A stretch of DNA of 37,297 bases from an uncultured Bacteroidota bacterium (lineage in GTDB: Bacteria > Bacteroidota > Bacteroidia > Chitinophagales > Chitinophagaceae): positions 1-37,297 of the forward strand of contig CAIYLW010000066.1 in NCBI GenBank assembly GCA_903927185.1, given 5' to 3'. Position numbers and translations under genes: made by a program. The notes beneath the pieces are model-generated. The model did no database searches. It was given only the letters and a program-made list of their open reading frames with translations, and had not been told where the DNA came from. Shown here in pieces: positions 8,580-17,390 of this stretch. Numbering within the stretch: position 1 is the stretch's first letter; the number at the start of each line of letters is the position of its first letter.

Positions 8580-9785
8580 TTAATCAACCAATTTTAATTC
8601 TTTGATGTAGGTAGCTAAATCTTTATCCCCTCTTCCACTCAAACACAGGACCACTCTATCTGTTTCCTTCAAATTCAATCTTCCCAAAACAGCAAAAGCA
8701 TGTGCTGTTTCTAATGCAGGAATAATGCCTTCTGTTTTACTAACATGTAATGCTGATTGAAGAGCCTCCTCATCTGTGGCACTTAAAAATAACCCACGTC
8801 CCGATGTATATAAATTAGCGTGCAATGGCCCTACTCCTGGATAATCTAAACCAGCAGAAATACTATGAGGTTCAATAACCTGTCCGTCTTCCGTTTGCAT
8901 CAACAAACTTTTACTACCGTGCAATATGCCTGGCTTACCCAACTGGGTAGTAGCTGCACTCATGCCGCTATAAACACCATGCCCTGCAGCTTCTACTGCC
9001 ACTAATTGCACAGATAATTCATCCAGAAAATGATAGAAAGCACCTGCCGCATTACTTCCACCCCCTACACAAGCCACCACATGTGTTGGTAATTCATGAC
9101 CAGTTTTTCCTTTTAACTGCCAGCGAATTTCTTCACTGATCACGCTTTGAAAGCGCGCAACCATATCAGGATAAGGGTGCGGACCAACTACACTGCCAAT
9201 TATATAATGGGTATCGTTAGGATTATTTATCCAATCACGTATAGCTTCATTTGTAGCATCTTTCAAAGTTTTGCTGCCACTAATTGCAGGAATTACTTTA
9301 GCACCCAACATGCGCATCCTGGCAACATTTGGAGCTTGACGCTCAATGTCTTTCTCACCCATGTACACGATACATTCCATACCCTTCAATGCACAAACTG
9401 TGGCAGTGGCAACACCATGCTGACCAGCACCAGTTTCTGCAATGATGCGCGTTTTACCAAGTCTTATTGCCAATAGAATTTGACCAATGGTATTATTAAT
9501 TTTGTGCGCACCTGTATGGCATAGGTCTTCTCTTTTTAAATAGATAGAAGCCCCAAATTCCTTACTCAATCGTTCTGCTAAAAATAAAGGGGTCGGCCTT
9601 CCCACATAGTCTTTGAGCAAATACTGAAACTCTTTTTGAAAAGAACTTTCATACATGATCTCTAAATACTTTGCTTTTAACTCTTCTACATTTCGATGTA
9701 ACATCTCAGGGATGTATGCTCCACCAAATTCCCCATAATAGCCTTGTTCATTAGGTTGTTGGTATGTGTCTGTTTTCATTATCAT
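8580..9785 (-). CDS. trpB: Tryptophan synthase beta chain
   Basis: 401 residues, PLP enzyme that joins indole and serine to make tryptophan; it works in a complex with TrpA. The PLP lysine is in [14 protein letters not shown] near residue 90, and the cofactor phosphate loop [10 protein letters not shown] is near 235. The [11 protein letters not shown] start region is typical. A second ATG two codons in (9779) could also be the start. It lies between trpF and trpA, the usual Bacteroidota order. Confidence 0.98.
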   Translation of the reverse strand: MIMKTDTYQQPNEQGYYGEFGGAYIPEMLHRNVEELKAKYLEIMYESSFQKEFQYLLKDYVGRPTPLFLAERLSKEFGASIYLKREDLCHTGAHKINNTIGQILLAIRLGKTRIIAETGAGQHGVATATVCALKGMECIVYMGEKDIERQAPNVARMRMLGAKVIPAISGSKTLKDATNEAIRDWINNPNDTHYIIGSVVGPHPYPDMVARFQSVISEEIRWQLKGKTGHELPTHVVACVGGGSNAAGAFYHFLDELSVQLVAVEAAGHGVYSGMSAATTQLGKPGILHGSKSLLMQTEDGQVIEPHSISAGLDYPGVGPLHANLYTSGRGLFLSATDEEALQSALHVSKTEGIIPALETAHAFAVLGRLNLKETDRVVLCLSGRGDKDLATYIKELKLVD

Positions 9786-9801
9786 TTTTCAAATTTGTAA
9801 A

Positions 9802-10440
9802 TCAGGCTTTTAAATCATTTACAAAAGCCTTGATCATTTCAATATTTTTCAACCCTGGGGCTACCTCAAATTTGCTATTAATATCAATGGCAAAAAGATC
9901 TTTTGCTACCGACTCTTTTTGGAATTCTTTTAATAAGTCAACATCCTCCGGTTGTATACCACCACTTAGAAAAAAAGGCTTTCTTACATTCTCACCTTTT
10001 AGAATATTCCAATTAAACTTTTTTCCAGTTCCACCATATCCCGCACCTTCGGTATCGAACAAAAACATATCACATACATCCTGATAGTCTTTTGCTCTCC
10101 AAATAATATTTTCTCCTTCTCTCATTCGAAATGCTTTTACAACGGTAACGTAGTTAGAAATCTTCTCGCAATACCTTGGCGATTCATCACCATGTAATTG
10201 CACCAGATACAAACCACAAGCATCTACCATTTGAAGCACTTCTTCTGCAGGCTTATTTACAAATACCCCTACCTTATTAATCTGTTGCCCTTTTATTTTT
10301 TTCAACTGTTCTTTACTCATATGAGAAAAAACATATCGGGGCGATTTGGGGTAAAAAATGAACCCTGCAAACTCAACACCCATTTCATCGAGTTGTATAA
10401 CTTGTTCAGGTCTAGTGATACCGCAAACCTTAATACGCAT
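9802..10440 (-). CDS. trpF: Phosphoribosylanthranilate isomerase
   Basis: 212 residues, (beta-alpha)8 barrel converting phosphoribosylanthranilate to CdRP. The catalytic Cys7 is in M-R-I-K-V-C-G-I-T-R and the catalytic Asp is in F-L-F-D-T-E-G near residue 128, followed by GGTGKKFNW. The phosphate loop F-L-S-G-G-I-Q-P-E-D is near 165. It is a separate gene, not fused to trpC as in E. coli. It is 1 bp from trpC and 16 bp from trpB. Confidence 0.97.
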   Translation of the reverse strand: MRIKVCGITRPEQVIQLDEMGVEFAGFIFYPKSPRYVFSHMSKEQLKKIKGQQINKVGVFVNKPAEEVLQMVDACGLYLVQLHGDESPRYCEKISNYVTVVKAFRMREGENIIWRAKDYQDVCDMFLFDTEGAGYGGTGKKFNWNILKGENVRKPFFLSGGIQPEDVDLLKEFQKESVAKDLFAIDINSKFEVAPGLKNIEMIKAFVNDLKA

Positions 10441-10441
10441 A

Positions 10442-11224
10442 TTATTTCGCTTTTAGTTGATTTACAAAATCAGCAAAAGCAATCGAAGGATCGGCTTCTT
10501 TCATAAAATTCTCACCGATCAAAAAACCCTTAAAACCGGCATTTCGCAAAGTTACAATTGTATTTACATCACTAATGCCACTTTCTGTAATAGCTAACTT
10601 ATTAGATGGTATTTTGTTAATAAGGTTGAGTGAAGTTTGAATACTCACTTCAAAAGTCTTCAAATCGCGGTTGTTCACCCCTACTAAATCTACTTCCTCA
10701 CAGATATGCGCTAACTCAGTTTCATCATGAATCTCTAATAAAACTTCTAATCCCAGACTTTTTGCCAACCTCGCAAATATTTGAACCTCCTCAATGCTTA
10801 AGCAAGAAGCAATTAACAAAATCAGATCGGCACCCATGGCTTTTGCTTCATACACCTGATAGGCATCGATGATAAAATCCTTGCGTAAAATGGGGATGTC
10901 ATGAACTCTTGCGGCGATTAAGTCGGCAGGTGTGCCGCCAAAAAAATCATAGTCCGTTAATACAGATACCGCACTCGCATGCTTTGCATAAGTGCCTGTT
11001 ACTTCCACCACATCTGCGATTCCATTAATGATACCTTTTGAAGGCGACTTTCTTTTAAACTCTGCAATAATGCCTGTTCTTTCCGGATCGTTCAGGAAAG
11101 CAGTCACAGAAAAAACATTTCGTTCAAATAAAGGCTCGGCTTTAAGTTGCTCGATAGATTTTTTTTGTTTTCGATCTGCTACTTCTAATATCTTCTGTTC
11201 AACTATTTTATCAAGAATATTCAT
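10442..11224 (-). CDS. trpC: Indole-3-glycerol phosphate synthase
   Basis: 260 residues, (beta-alpha)8 barrel closing the indole ring from CdRP. Motifs seen are A-E-F-K-R-K-S-P-S-K-G (catalytic Lys and phosphate loop, near 55), L-R-K-D-F-I-I-D (near 110), VGVNNRDLKTF (near 182) and ITESGIS (near 213). The stop of trpD directly abuts its start, indicating translational coupling. Confidence 0.98.
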   Translation of the reverse strand: MNILDKIVEQKILEVADRKQKKSIEQLKAEPLFERNVFSVTAFLNDPERTGIIAEFKRKSPSKGIINGIADVVEVTGTYAKHASAVSVLTDYDFFGGTPADLIAARVHDIPILRKDFIIDAYQVYEAKAMGADLILLIASCLSIEEVQIFARLAKSLGLEVLLEIHDETELAHICEEVDLVGVNNRDLKTFEVSIQTSLNLINKIPSNKLAITESGISDVNTIVTLRNAGFKGFLIGENFMKEADPSIAFADFVNQLKAK

Positions 11225-12217
11225 CTATTGTAATACTATTAAATTTTGTAATGATTGATAAGCTTTCCCACTATCTAAACTCTCTACTGCTGCGTTGTAC
11301 GCATCTTCATAGGATGCAAATTTTCCAGTACAATTTAATGCCATCGCAGCATTAGCCAATACCACAGCATTTTGCGCCCAGGTGCCATCTCCCTTAATAA
11401 TTTTTGTAAATATCTTGCATGCTTCTTCTACTGTATTTCCGCCATGAATATCTTCTGCACTTACCATACGTTTTCCTAATTCCTCTGGCGTATAAACTTT
11501 TTCGCCTTTATTAGTGATTACTTTGGTATCGCTTGTAAGAGAAATCTCATCATATCCATCCAAACTATGAATAATTGTAAAAGCTTTACCCGTTTGTTGT
11601 AATAAATAATTATAGATCCTGGCCATTTCCAAATTATAAACACCTACCAATTGAAAAGCTGGTGAAGCAGGATTTACCATGGGTCCTAGCATATTAAAGA
11701 AATTACGTAACCCTAAATTTTTACGAATAGGACCTACTGCTTTCAATGCAGGATGAAATAAAGGGGCATGTAAGAAACAAATATTTGCTTTATCCAATTC
11801 TTTTAATAAGAGGTCATTATTGTTTTTATGCTTATAACCCAACTGCTCCATTACATTCGAAGCACCACTTATAGAACTGGCCCCATAGTTTCCGTGTTTA
11901 GCAACTTTATGTCCTGCACCTGCCACTATAAAACAAGAAAGTGTAGAAACATTAAACGTATTTTTTCCATCACCACCAGTTCCAACAATGTCTAATACTT
12001 CTTGTCCTTTCACATCCACTTTAATACATAATTCCAATAAGGCATCGCAAAAACCCTGCAATTCTTCAATAGTAATACTGCGCATTAAAAAAACAGTGAT
12101 AAAAGCAGCCACTTCTGTTTCGTTGAATTGACTATTTGAAATATTAATCAATACTTCTTTCGCTTTTTCGCGACTGAGTGTTTTGTGTTCGAATAAATAT
12201 TGTAATAATTTTTTCAT
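11225..12217 (-). CDS. trpD: Anthranilate phosphoribosyltransferase
   Basis: 330 residues, nucleoside-phosphorylase-like fold. It attaches phosphoribose from PRPP to anthranilate. The PRPP loop VGTGGDGKNTFNVST is near residue 80. KHGNYGASSISGASNVMEQLG, the second substrate loop, is near 107 and has Tyr where many families have Arg (KHGNR), as seen in other Bacteroidota. It is a separate gene rather than a fusion with trpG. It is 4 bp after trpG and abuts trpC. Confidence 0.97.
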   Translation of the reverse strand: MKKLLQYLFEHKTLSREKAKEVLINISNSQFNETEVAAFITVFLMRSITIEELQGFCDALLELCIKVDVKGQEVLDIVGTGGDGKNTFNVSTLSCFIVAGAGHKVAKHGNYGASSISGASNVMEQLGYKHKNNNDLLLKELDKANICFLHAPLFHPALKAVGPIRKNLGLRNFFNMLGPMVNPASPAFQLVGVYNLEMARIYNYLLQQTGKAFTIIHSLDGYDEISLTSDTKVITNKGEKVYTPEELGKRMVSAEDIHGGNTVEEACKIFTKIIKGDGTWAQNAVVLANAAMALNCTGKFASYEDAYNAAVESLDSGKAYQSLQNLIVLQ

Positions 12218-12221
12218 GTTT

Positions 12222-12812
12222 CTATCTTTTTAACCAGTTTTTTAAAATGGTTTCACCAATGGGTGTTAACACACTTTCGGGATGAAATTGCACCCCTTGC
12301 ACATCGTATTTTTTATGCTCCAATGCCATGATCAACCCATTAGCTTCCGTTGCTGTTATGCTTAAATCAGTTGGAAAATTCTGATCACTTACCACCCAAC
12401 TATGATATCTCCCGACAATGAATTCTGTAGGCATTCCTTCAAACAAATAATTCACATTCGTGTTTGCCTCTTTTCGATTAGTCACTAATTGAATGGAGGT
12501 GGCAATCCCATGAAAAGGAGCTGATAAATTTATTAGCGTTCCACCAAATGCTTCTCCGATGGCCTGATGTCCCAAACATACGCCCAGTATAGATTTGCTG
12601 GCTGCATATTCTTTAATTAAAGGCAATAGTAATCCTGCCTCAGAAGGGATACCCGGACCAGGTGATAAAATAATCTTATCGTAATCCTTCACTTTTTCTA
12701 AAGACAGTTCATCATTACGAAACACTTCTACTTTTTGTTTCGTAATTTTTTCAACCATATGAACCAGGTTGTACGTGAACGAATCGTAATTATCAAAAAC
12801 TAAAATCTTCAT
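12222..12812 (-). CDS. trpG: Anthranilate synthase, glutamine amidotransferase component
   Basis: 196 residues, class I glutaminase supplying ammonia to TrpE. Catalytic Cys is in ILGVCLGHQAI near residue 79, and the His/Glu pair is in V-Q-F-H-P-E-S near 176. The D-N-Y-D-S-F-T-Y-N start is characteristic of TrpG/PabA. Its position right after trpE makes tryptophan synthesis the primary role; it could also serve folate synthesis (PabA), which cannot be judged here. Confidence 0.96.
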   Translation of the reverse strand: MKILVFDNYDSFTYNLVHMVEKITKQKVEVFRNDELSLEKVKDYDKIILSPGPGIPSEAGLLLPLIKEYAASKSILGVCLGHQAIGEAFGGTLINLSAPFHGIATSIQLVTNRKEANTNVNYLFEGMPTEFIVGRYHSWVVSDQNFPTDLSITATEANGLIMALEHKKYDVQGVQFHPESVLTPIGETILKNWLKR

Positions 12813-12842
12813 ATGCTATTGTTAGTACGACTGATTGATTGA

Positions 12843-14258
12843 TTAAATTTCTTCTGCAATGCTGATGGCTTTTTTCAAAGCATTTAATTTGTTATTCACT
12901 TCCTGTAATTCGTTTTCTGGAATACTTGCGGCAACTACACCTGCACCTGCTTGATAAGTAAGGGTATTATTTCTGCTCATAAAAGTTCGAATCATTATGG
13001 CATGATTACAACTTCCATCAAAACCCATGAATCCAATGCCCCCACCATAATAACCTCTTGGTGTTGGTTCATATTGATCAATCAATTCCATGGCTTTAAA
13101 TTTCGGCGCGCCACTTAATGTGCCCGCAGGAAAAGTCTTTGCTAATAATTCAAATGGATTTTGATTAGCTCTCACCTTACCAGTTACTTCACTTACTAAA
13201 TGTATGACGTGGCTGTAATAATGTACCTGGCGATATTGTCTTACAGTTACTTCATCGCAAGACCTGCTTAAATCATTTCTAGCAAGATCCACCAGCATTA
13301 CGTGTTCTGCATTTTCTTTAGGATCATTTAAAAGTTTTTCTGCCATTGCTTTATCTGTAGGATCATCCCCACTTCTTTTAAACGTACCTGCAATAGGATG
13401 CACAACAGCCAACCCGTTTTGGATAATTAATTGTGCTTCAGGAGAAGAACCCATCAGTTTATAATCACCATAATCGAAGAAGAATAAATAAGGAGAAGGA
13501 TTTACACTTCTCAAAGCCCGATACACATTAAATTCGTCTCCCATAAAACCTTGTTCAAATCTTCTGCTTAAAACAATCTGAAACACATCTCCACGCATAC
13601 AGCTCTGAATTCCTTTTTGCACCATGGAGCGATAGTCTTCATCAGTCATATTACTCAATTCCCCACCCTTCATTCTGAAAGGATACACTGGAACATCTTT
13701 ACTTTTAATAATTGATTCCAGCATGGGTAATTCACTTTCTATTCCAGCAATTTTATTTTCACAGATATATAGTTCATCTTTAAAATGATTGAATGCGATC
13801 ACGTATTGATACAAGCGATAACGCATCAAGGGTATATTTGGAATAGCTTGCTTTTCAGCAGAAAAACGAATCGTATCGAAAAACTGTACCGCATCAAAAC
13901 TACTATAGCCATAAAGCCCTTGCGCAAATGCAGCTTCTTTTTGAGTGGAAGGCTTTATTTCAAAATTTTGCATGAAATTCCAAAGTTCCTGAGGAGCATC
14001 CGCAGGATTTTTAAGTGGTGTACGTTCGGGCTTTTGATTAGGAAATTTAAATTCCATACTGTTTACCGAACTCACTTCAATACCGCCAATGGCATTAATA
14101 CCAATAAATGAATAACTGTTTTCTGCCACATGGTGATCTGTACTTTCTAATAAAACTGTATCACGGAATCGATCCCGCAAACGGAGATAAATGCCTACAG
14201 GAGTAAATACATCTGCCAACATCCTTTTACAACTTGTTTCTACTACAATTTTTTTCAT
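12843..14258 (-). CDS. trpE: Anthranilate synthase component I
   Basis: 471 residues, chorismate-binding enzyme that makes anthranilate. Catalytic motifs seen are H-P-I-A-G-T-F-K-R (near 285), V-M-L-V-D-L-A-R-N-D-L (near 320) and GTLSGAPKFKAMELI (near 380). The N-terminal LLEST motif near residue 36 is the tryptophan feedback-inhibition site, so the enzyme should be allosterically inhibited by Trp. The start lies 28 bp after an attenuator terminator that has a Trp-rich leader peptide upstream, so expression is also likely controlled by charged tRNA-Trp. Confidence 0.98.
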   Translation of the reverse strand: MKKIVVETSCKRMLADVFTPVGIYLRLRDRFRDTVLLESTDHHVAENSYSFIGINAIGGIEVSSVNSMEFKFPNQKPERTPLKNPADAPQELWNFMQNFEIKPSTQKEAAFAQGLYGYSSFDAVQFFDTIRFSAEKQAIPNIPLMRYRLYQYVIAFNHFKDELYICENKIAGIESELPMLESIIKSKDVPVYPFRMKGGELSNMTDEDYRSMVQKGIQSCMRGDVFQIVLSRRFEQGFMGDEFNVYRALRSVNPSPYLFFFDYGDYKLMGSSPEAQLIIQNGLAVVHPIAGTFKRSGDDPTDKAMAEKLLNDPKENAEHVMLVDLARNDLSRSCDEVTVRQYRQVHYYSHVIHLVSEVTGKVRANQNPFELLAKTFPAGTLSGAPKFKAMELIDQYEPTPRGYYGGGIGFMGFDGSCNHAIMIRTFMSRNNTLTYQAGAGVVAASIPENELQEVNNKLNALKKAISIAEEI

Positions 14259-14286
14259 GTTTTCTTTTTTCTCATCTTATCAAAAC

Positions 14287-14316
14287 AAAAAGCCCCGGCA
14301 AAATTGTCGGGGCTTT
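14287..14316 (-). terminator. trp attenuator terminator
   Basis: On the minus strand the arms AAAGCCCCG and CGGGGCTTT pair perfectly (9 bp) around a 10-nt loop, followed by TTTTTG and then more T. This is a strong intrinsic terminator only 28 bp before the trpE ATG, and it lies after the Trp leader peptide, so it is conditional rather than an operon end. Confidence 0.9.
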
Positions 14317-14348
14317 GAATATATTTCAAAATAGTATTGGCTATGCCG

Positions 14349-14408
14349 CTACAATCCCCTTTTAGAGTTTGTATGCCACCACCAATATTTATTTGTAATT
14401 CTGTTCAT
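14349..14408 (-). CDS. trpL: trp operon leader peptide
   Basis: A 19-codon reading frame, MNRITNKYWWWHTNSKRGL and TAG, with three consecutive TGG codons at 14376-14384. Trp is a rare residue, so three in a row directly upstream of a terminator and trpE is decisive. The product itself is presumably without function; its translation senses charged tRNA-Trp. The ATG is only 7 nt after the -7 promoter box, so the transcript should have almost no 5' leader. Confidence 0.93.
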   Translation of the reverse strand: MNRITNKYWWWHTNSKRGL

Positions 14409-14415
14409 TGCATTG

Positions 14416-14447
14416 CAAATATGAGAGAGATTTTAAATTTTTCCAAA
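14416..14447 (-). promoter_or_regulatory. trp promoter (Bacteroidota type)
   Basis: On the minus strand TTTG (14444-14447), 20 nt, then CATATTTG (14416-14423), which matches TAnnTTTG at all but the first base. Spacing is identical to the his promoter. It lies just before hisB ends (14463), in the hisB-trpE gap, so trp transcription can begin here independently of his transcription. Confidence 0.7.
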
Positions 14448-14462
14448 TATTTTCTCCAGCAC

Positions 14463-15602
14463 CTATAAAACCCCTTTCGTGGATGGCAGGTAATTGGAGA
14501 ATGGATCTCTTTTTACTGCCATACGAATTGCTTTCGCAAAAGCTTTAAAGATGGCCTCAATTTTATGGTGTTCATTATCTCCCTTGCAGTAAATATTTAG
14601 ATTGCATTTTGCCGCATCACTAAATGATTTGAAGAAATGGAAAAACATTTCAGTTGGCATTTCTCCAATTTTTTCACGCTTAAATTCTGCATCCCAAACC
14701 AACCAATTTCTGCCACCAAAATCTATTAATACTTGTGCAGACGCATCATCCATAGGCAATGCAAAACCATAACGCTCCATCCCTCTTTTATCAGCAAGCC
14801 CTAAGGCGAAAGCTTCTCCAAGTGCAATACCAGTATCTTCAATACTATGATGCTCATCAATCTGCAAATCACCCTTTGTTTGAATGGTTAGATCCAACTT
14901 TCCATGTCTTGCGATCTGATCCAGCATATGATCAAAAAAACCTATTCCGGTATCAATTTTCGAAACCCCATTTCCATCAAGGTTTAATTCCACATGAATC
15001 TTGGTTTCATTGGTATTTCTATCATGTATCACATGCCTTAAACCCAATTTCAAAAAACGATAGATATCTAACCAATCCACTGTTTCTAATGCAATGGAAG
15101 ATGTCAGCGCCTGAAATGAATCTTCAATCTCAGCTCCACCCAATGCAGCATCTACTTTTATCCAAATAGCTTTACAGCCAAGGTTTTTCGCCAATTGCAC
15201 ATCCGTAATCCGATCACCAATTACATAAGAATTCTCCAAATCATATTCCGGATTGTCTATAAACTTTGTCAGCATGCCGGTTGCAGGCTTTCTGGTTGGT
15301 GCATTATCTGAAGGAAAACTTTTATCAATATGCACAGAACTAAAATGGATGCCTTCATTAGCAAGCGTTTCCATGATAAAATCCTGTACTGGCCAAAATG
15401 TTTTTTCTGGATAAATATCAGTTCCCAATCCATCCTGGTTAGTAACCATCACCAATTCATAATCCATCTCTTTTGCAATCAGACCCAGGTATTGAAACAC
15501 ATTGGAATAAAAGCTCAATTTCGAAAAATCATCAATCTGATAAGTAGGTGGAACTTCATTAATGATGGTTCCATCCCTGTCAATAAACAATACACGCTTC
15601 AT
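14463..15602 (-). CDS. hisB: Bifunctional histidinol-phosphatase / IGP dehydratase
   Basis: 379 residues. The N-terminal HAD phosphatase (about 1-165) has the nucleophile Asp in F-I-D-R-D-G-T-I near residue 8, and VTNQDGLG near 54. The C-terminal IGP dehydratase (about 185-379) has metal-binding [14 protein letters not shown] and DNEHHKIEA. Fusion is common in Enterobacteria and Bacteroidota. It follows the cytochrome c gene by 1 bp, so it relies on the his transcript. It is the last his gene before the trp insertion. Confidence 0.97.
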   Translation of the reverse strand: MKRVLFIDRDGTIINEVPPTYQIDDFSKLSFYSNVFQYLGLIAKEMDYELVMVTNQDGLGTDIYPEKTFWPVQDFIMETLANEGIHFSSVHIDKSFPSDNAPTRKPATGMLTKFIDNPEYDLENSYVIGDRITDVQLAKNLGCKAIWIKVDAALGGAEIEDSFQALTSSIALETVDWLDIYRFLKLGLRHVIHDRNTNETKIHVELNLDGNGVSKIDTGIGFFDHMLDQIARHGKLDLTIQTKGDLQIDEHHSIEDTGIALGEAFALGLADKRGMERYGFALPMDDASAQVLIDFGGRNWLVWDAEFKREKIGEMPTEMFFHFFKSFSDAAKCNLNIYCKGDNEHHKIEAIFKAFAKAIRMAVKRDPFSNYLPSTKGVL

Positions 15603-15603
15603 G

Positions 15604-16038
15604 TTATTTCTTTTTTGCTCTTACGGCTTTTACTTCTGCACTTGTTATCTGAGTTGCTTTGTTTGACCAATTATTTCTTACAAAAGTTAATATATCAGCA
15701 ATTTGTTGATCAGTTAATTCTTTATGAGGTGCCATAATATTACCATAAGCTTCGCCTTCAATTTCCTCTCCCTTTAAACCATTCAATACAATCTTGATCA
15801 GCTTAGCCTTATTATTGCCCTTCACGTTTGCACTTCCATCAAGAGGCGCATTTAAATGTGGAACCCCACCTCCATCAACTTGATGACAGGCCAGACACTG
15901 TAAGAGATATAATTCTTTACCCCTTGCAATAGATGCTTTCATAGTTGAAGGCGAAGGCTGCTGTGTTGCAGAACTATTTTGATTATTGATTAATAAGAAA
16001 GCAATTAATGCAATTACCACGAATTTTATTGCCTTCAT
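15604..16038 (-). CDS. Exported c-type cytochrome
   Basis: 144 residues. An N-terminal hydrophobic signal (about 5-18) is followed by a low-complexity stretch, then a single class I cytochrome c domain with the haem motif C-L-A-C-H near residue 50. The probable Met axial ligand is in Y-G-N-I-M-A-P-H-K near 102. It would act as periplasmic electron acceptor. Its ATG directly abuts the stop of the sugar-dehydrogenase-like gene, so the two are translationally coupled and the cytochrome is the likely electron acceptor of that enzyme. It interrupts the his operon between hisC and hisB. Confidence 0.9.
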   Translation of the reverse strand: MKAIKFVVIALIAFLLINNQNSSATQQPSPSTMKASIARGKELYLLQCLACHQVDGGGVPHLNAPLDGSANVKGNNKAKLIKIVLNGLKGEEIEGEAYGNIMAPHKELTDQQIADILTFVRNNWSNKATQITSAEVKAVRAKKK

Positions 16039-17343
16039 TTATTTAGTTTCTTTATTATATACAATACGATAAATAGTTCCTTTCACATCATCTGAGACAT
16101 ACAATGATCCATCAGGACCCTGTGCTAAACCACAAGGACGATGAGCGGCTCCACGAGTTCCAGTTACCACTTCCATTCCTGAAAATCCATCGGCAAATAC
16201 TTCCCATTTACCAGTTGGCTTACCTTTTTCAAATGGCACAAACACTACATAATAACCCGCTTGTGGTAAAGGTGCTCTATTCCATGAACCATGAAATGCA
16301 ATGAAAGCACCATTCTTATACTTTTCAGGAAACTGATTTCCGGTATAAAATAATAAGCCGTTTGGTGCAAGATGCGCTGGAAATGCCATAGTTGGATTAC
16401 TGAAGGAAGGATCGGTTGACTCTTTTTTGGCATCGCCGCCATATTCTGGGGCAACCATTTTTTTATTCAATTCAGGATCGTAATAAACATAAGGCCACCC
16501 AGCATTGGTTCCTTTTTTTATTGCATACATGGTTTCAGCTGGTTTCTCCGCATTTGCTCTCTCATCATATAAATCTGGAAATAGATCATGCAATTGGTCG
16601 CGACCATGTTGCATCACAAATAATTCATTCAACTCACTATTCCAATCTAATCCAACCACATTACGAAGGCCTGTTGCATAGCGTTCACCCTGAGCATAAG
16701 ATTGATTGAGCACATTAGTTTTAAATTGCCAGATACCACCAGCTGAATCCAAAATTGGACAAGGCATTTTTCCTAAAGAACCTTTGGTACGATCTTCGAT
16801 CTGACAAGAATTAGAATAAGCTCCAATATTTACATAAATATTACCATCATTATCTAAAGCAATCGACTTTGTTTCATGTTGATTACCCTTTTTTAATCCT
16901 GTAATGATTTTTTCTGGCTGCTTGGTATCAAGGACTCCGCCCTTATCATCCAACTTGTAACGAAATACTTCTTCATCGGAAGATGCATACAAATAGCCAT
17001 TCTTAATAGCAATTCCTGTTCCTCCATAATTACCAAAGCTGGTAATTACATCGGCTTTCCCATCTCCTTTGCTATCGTGCAATTTGATAATTCCTTTTTC
17101 ACTGGCAACACGCCCCATGATTTTGGTATAAATATCGCCTTGAGCATTAACTACTAAATGCCTGGTATGACCTAAATTATCTGCAACTTTTAGTGCCCCA
17201 AAGCCTGGAAGGAGTTTGAGTCCAGCATTATCAGCATCGGGTTTTACAGTTATTTGATTAAACACATGGGTTGAATCCTCGGCTTGTACTGTTGTGGAAA
17301 GCAGCACTAAGAAGGCAAGACTTAAAGAGACTATTTTTCTCAT
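16039..17343 (-). CDS. PQQ-dependent sugar (sorbosone-type) dehydrogenase
   Basis: 434 residues with a signal peptide (about 1-21, ending V-Q-A-E). The rest is a beta-propeller of the soluble glucose/sorbosone dehydrogenase family: V-V-N-A-Q-G-D-I-Y, ATGLRNVVGLDWN near 225, Q-H-G-R-D-Q-L, and the G-S-W-N-R-A-P signature near 355. Members oxidise sugars or related aldehydes in the periplasm with PQQ and pass electrons to a cytochrome or dye. No PQQ synthesis genes are in the window. It starts 47 bp after hisC, in the same direction, within the his operon. The true substrate and even the need for PQQ are not certain from sequence. Confidence 0.88.
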   Translation of the reverse strand: MRKIVSLSLAFLVLLSTTVQAEDSTHVFNQITVKPDADNAGLKLLPGFGALKVADNLGHTRHLVVNAQGDIYTKIMGRVASEKGIIKLHDSKGDGKADVITSFGNYGGTGIAIKNGYLYASSDEEVFRYKLDDKGGVLDTKQPEKIITGLKKGNQHETKSIALDNDGNIYVNIGAYSNSCQIEDRTKGSLGKMPCPILDSAGGIWQFKTNVLNQSYAQGERYATGLRNVVGLDWNSELNELFVMQHGRDQLHDLFPDLYDERANAEKPAETMYAIKKGTNAGWPYVYYDPELNKKMVAPEYGGDAKKESTDPSFSNPTMAFPAHLAPNGLLFYTGNQFPEKYKNGAFIAFHGSWNRAPLPQAGYYVVFVPFEKGKPTGKWEVFADGFSGMEVVTGTRGAAHRPCGLAQGPDGSLYVSDDVKGTIYRIVYNKETK

Positions 17344-17390
17344 TTTTGGTGATTTAGGTTTTGAAATTACAAATCATAACAGAATTATTC

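Larger units (their letters stand above)
14287..14423 (-). promoter_or_regulatory. Ribosome-mediated trp attenuator
   Basis: Elements in order on the minus strand: -7 box, leader peptide with three Trp codons (14376-14384), stop codon, terminator. TATTGG within the Trp-codon stretch (14382-14387) can pair with CCAATA (14335-14340). GGGG-A-TTG at the leader stop (14352-14359) can pair with CAA-AG-CCCC (14309-14317), which includes the 5' arm of the terminator. A ribosome stalled at the Trp codons would leave the GGGGATTG free to form this antiterminator. A ribosome reaching the stop codon would cover it and let the terminator form. Pairing is by eye; no energies were computed. The antiterminator contains an internal loop, so it is the weaker part of the model. 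Confidence 0.85.
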
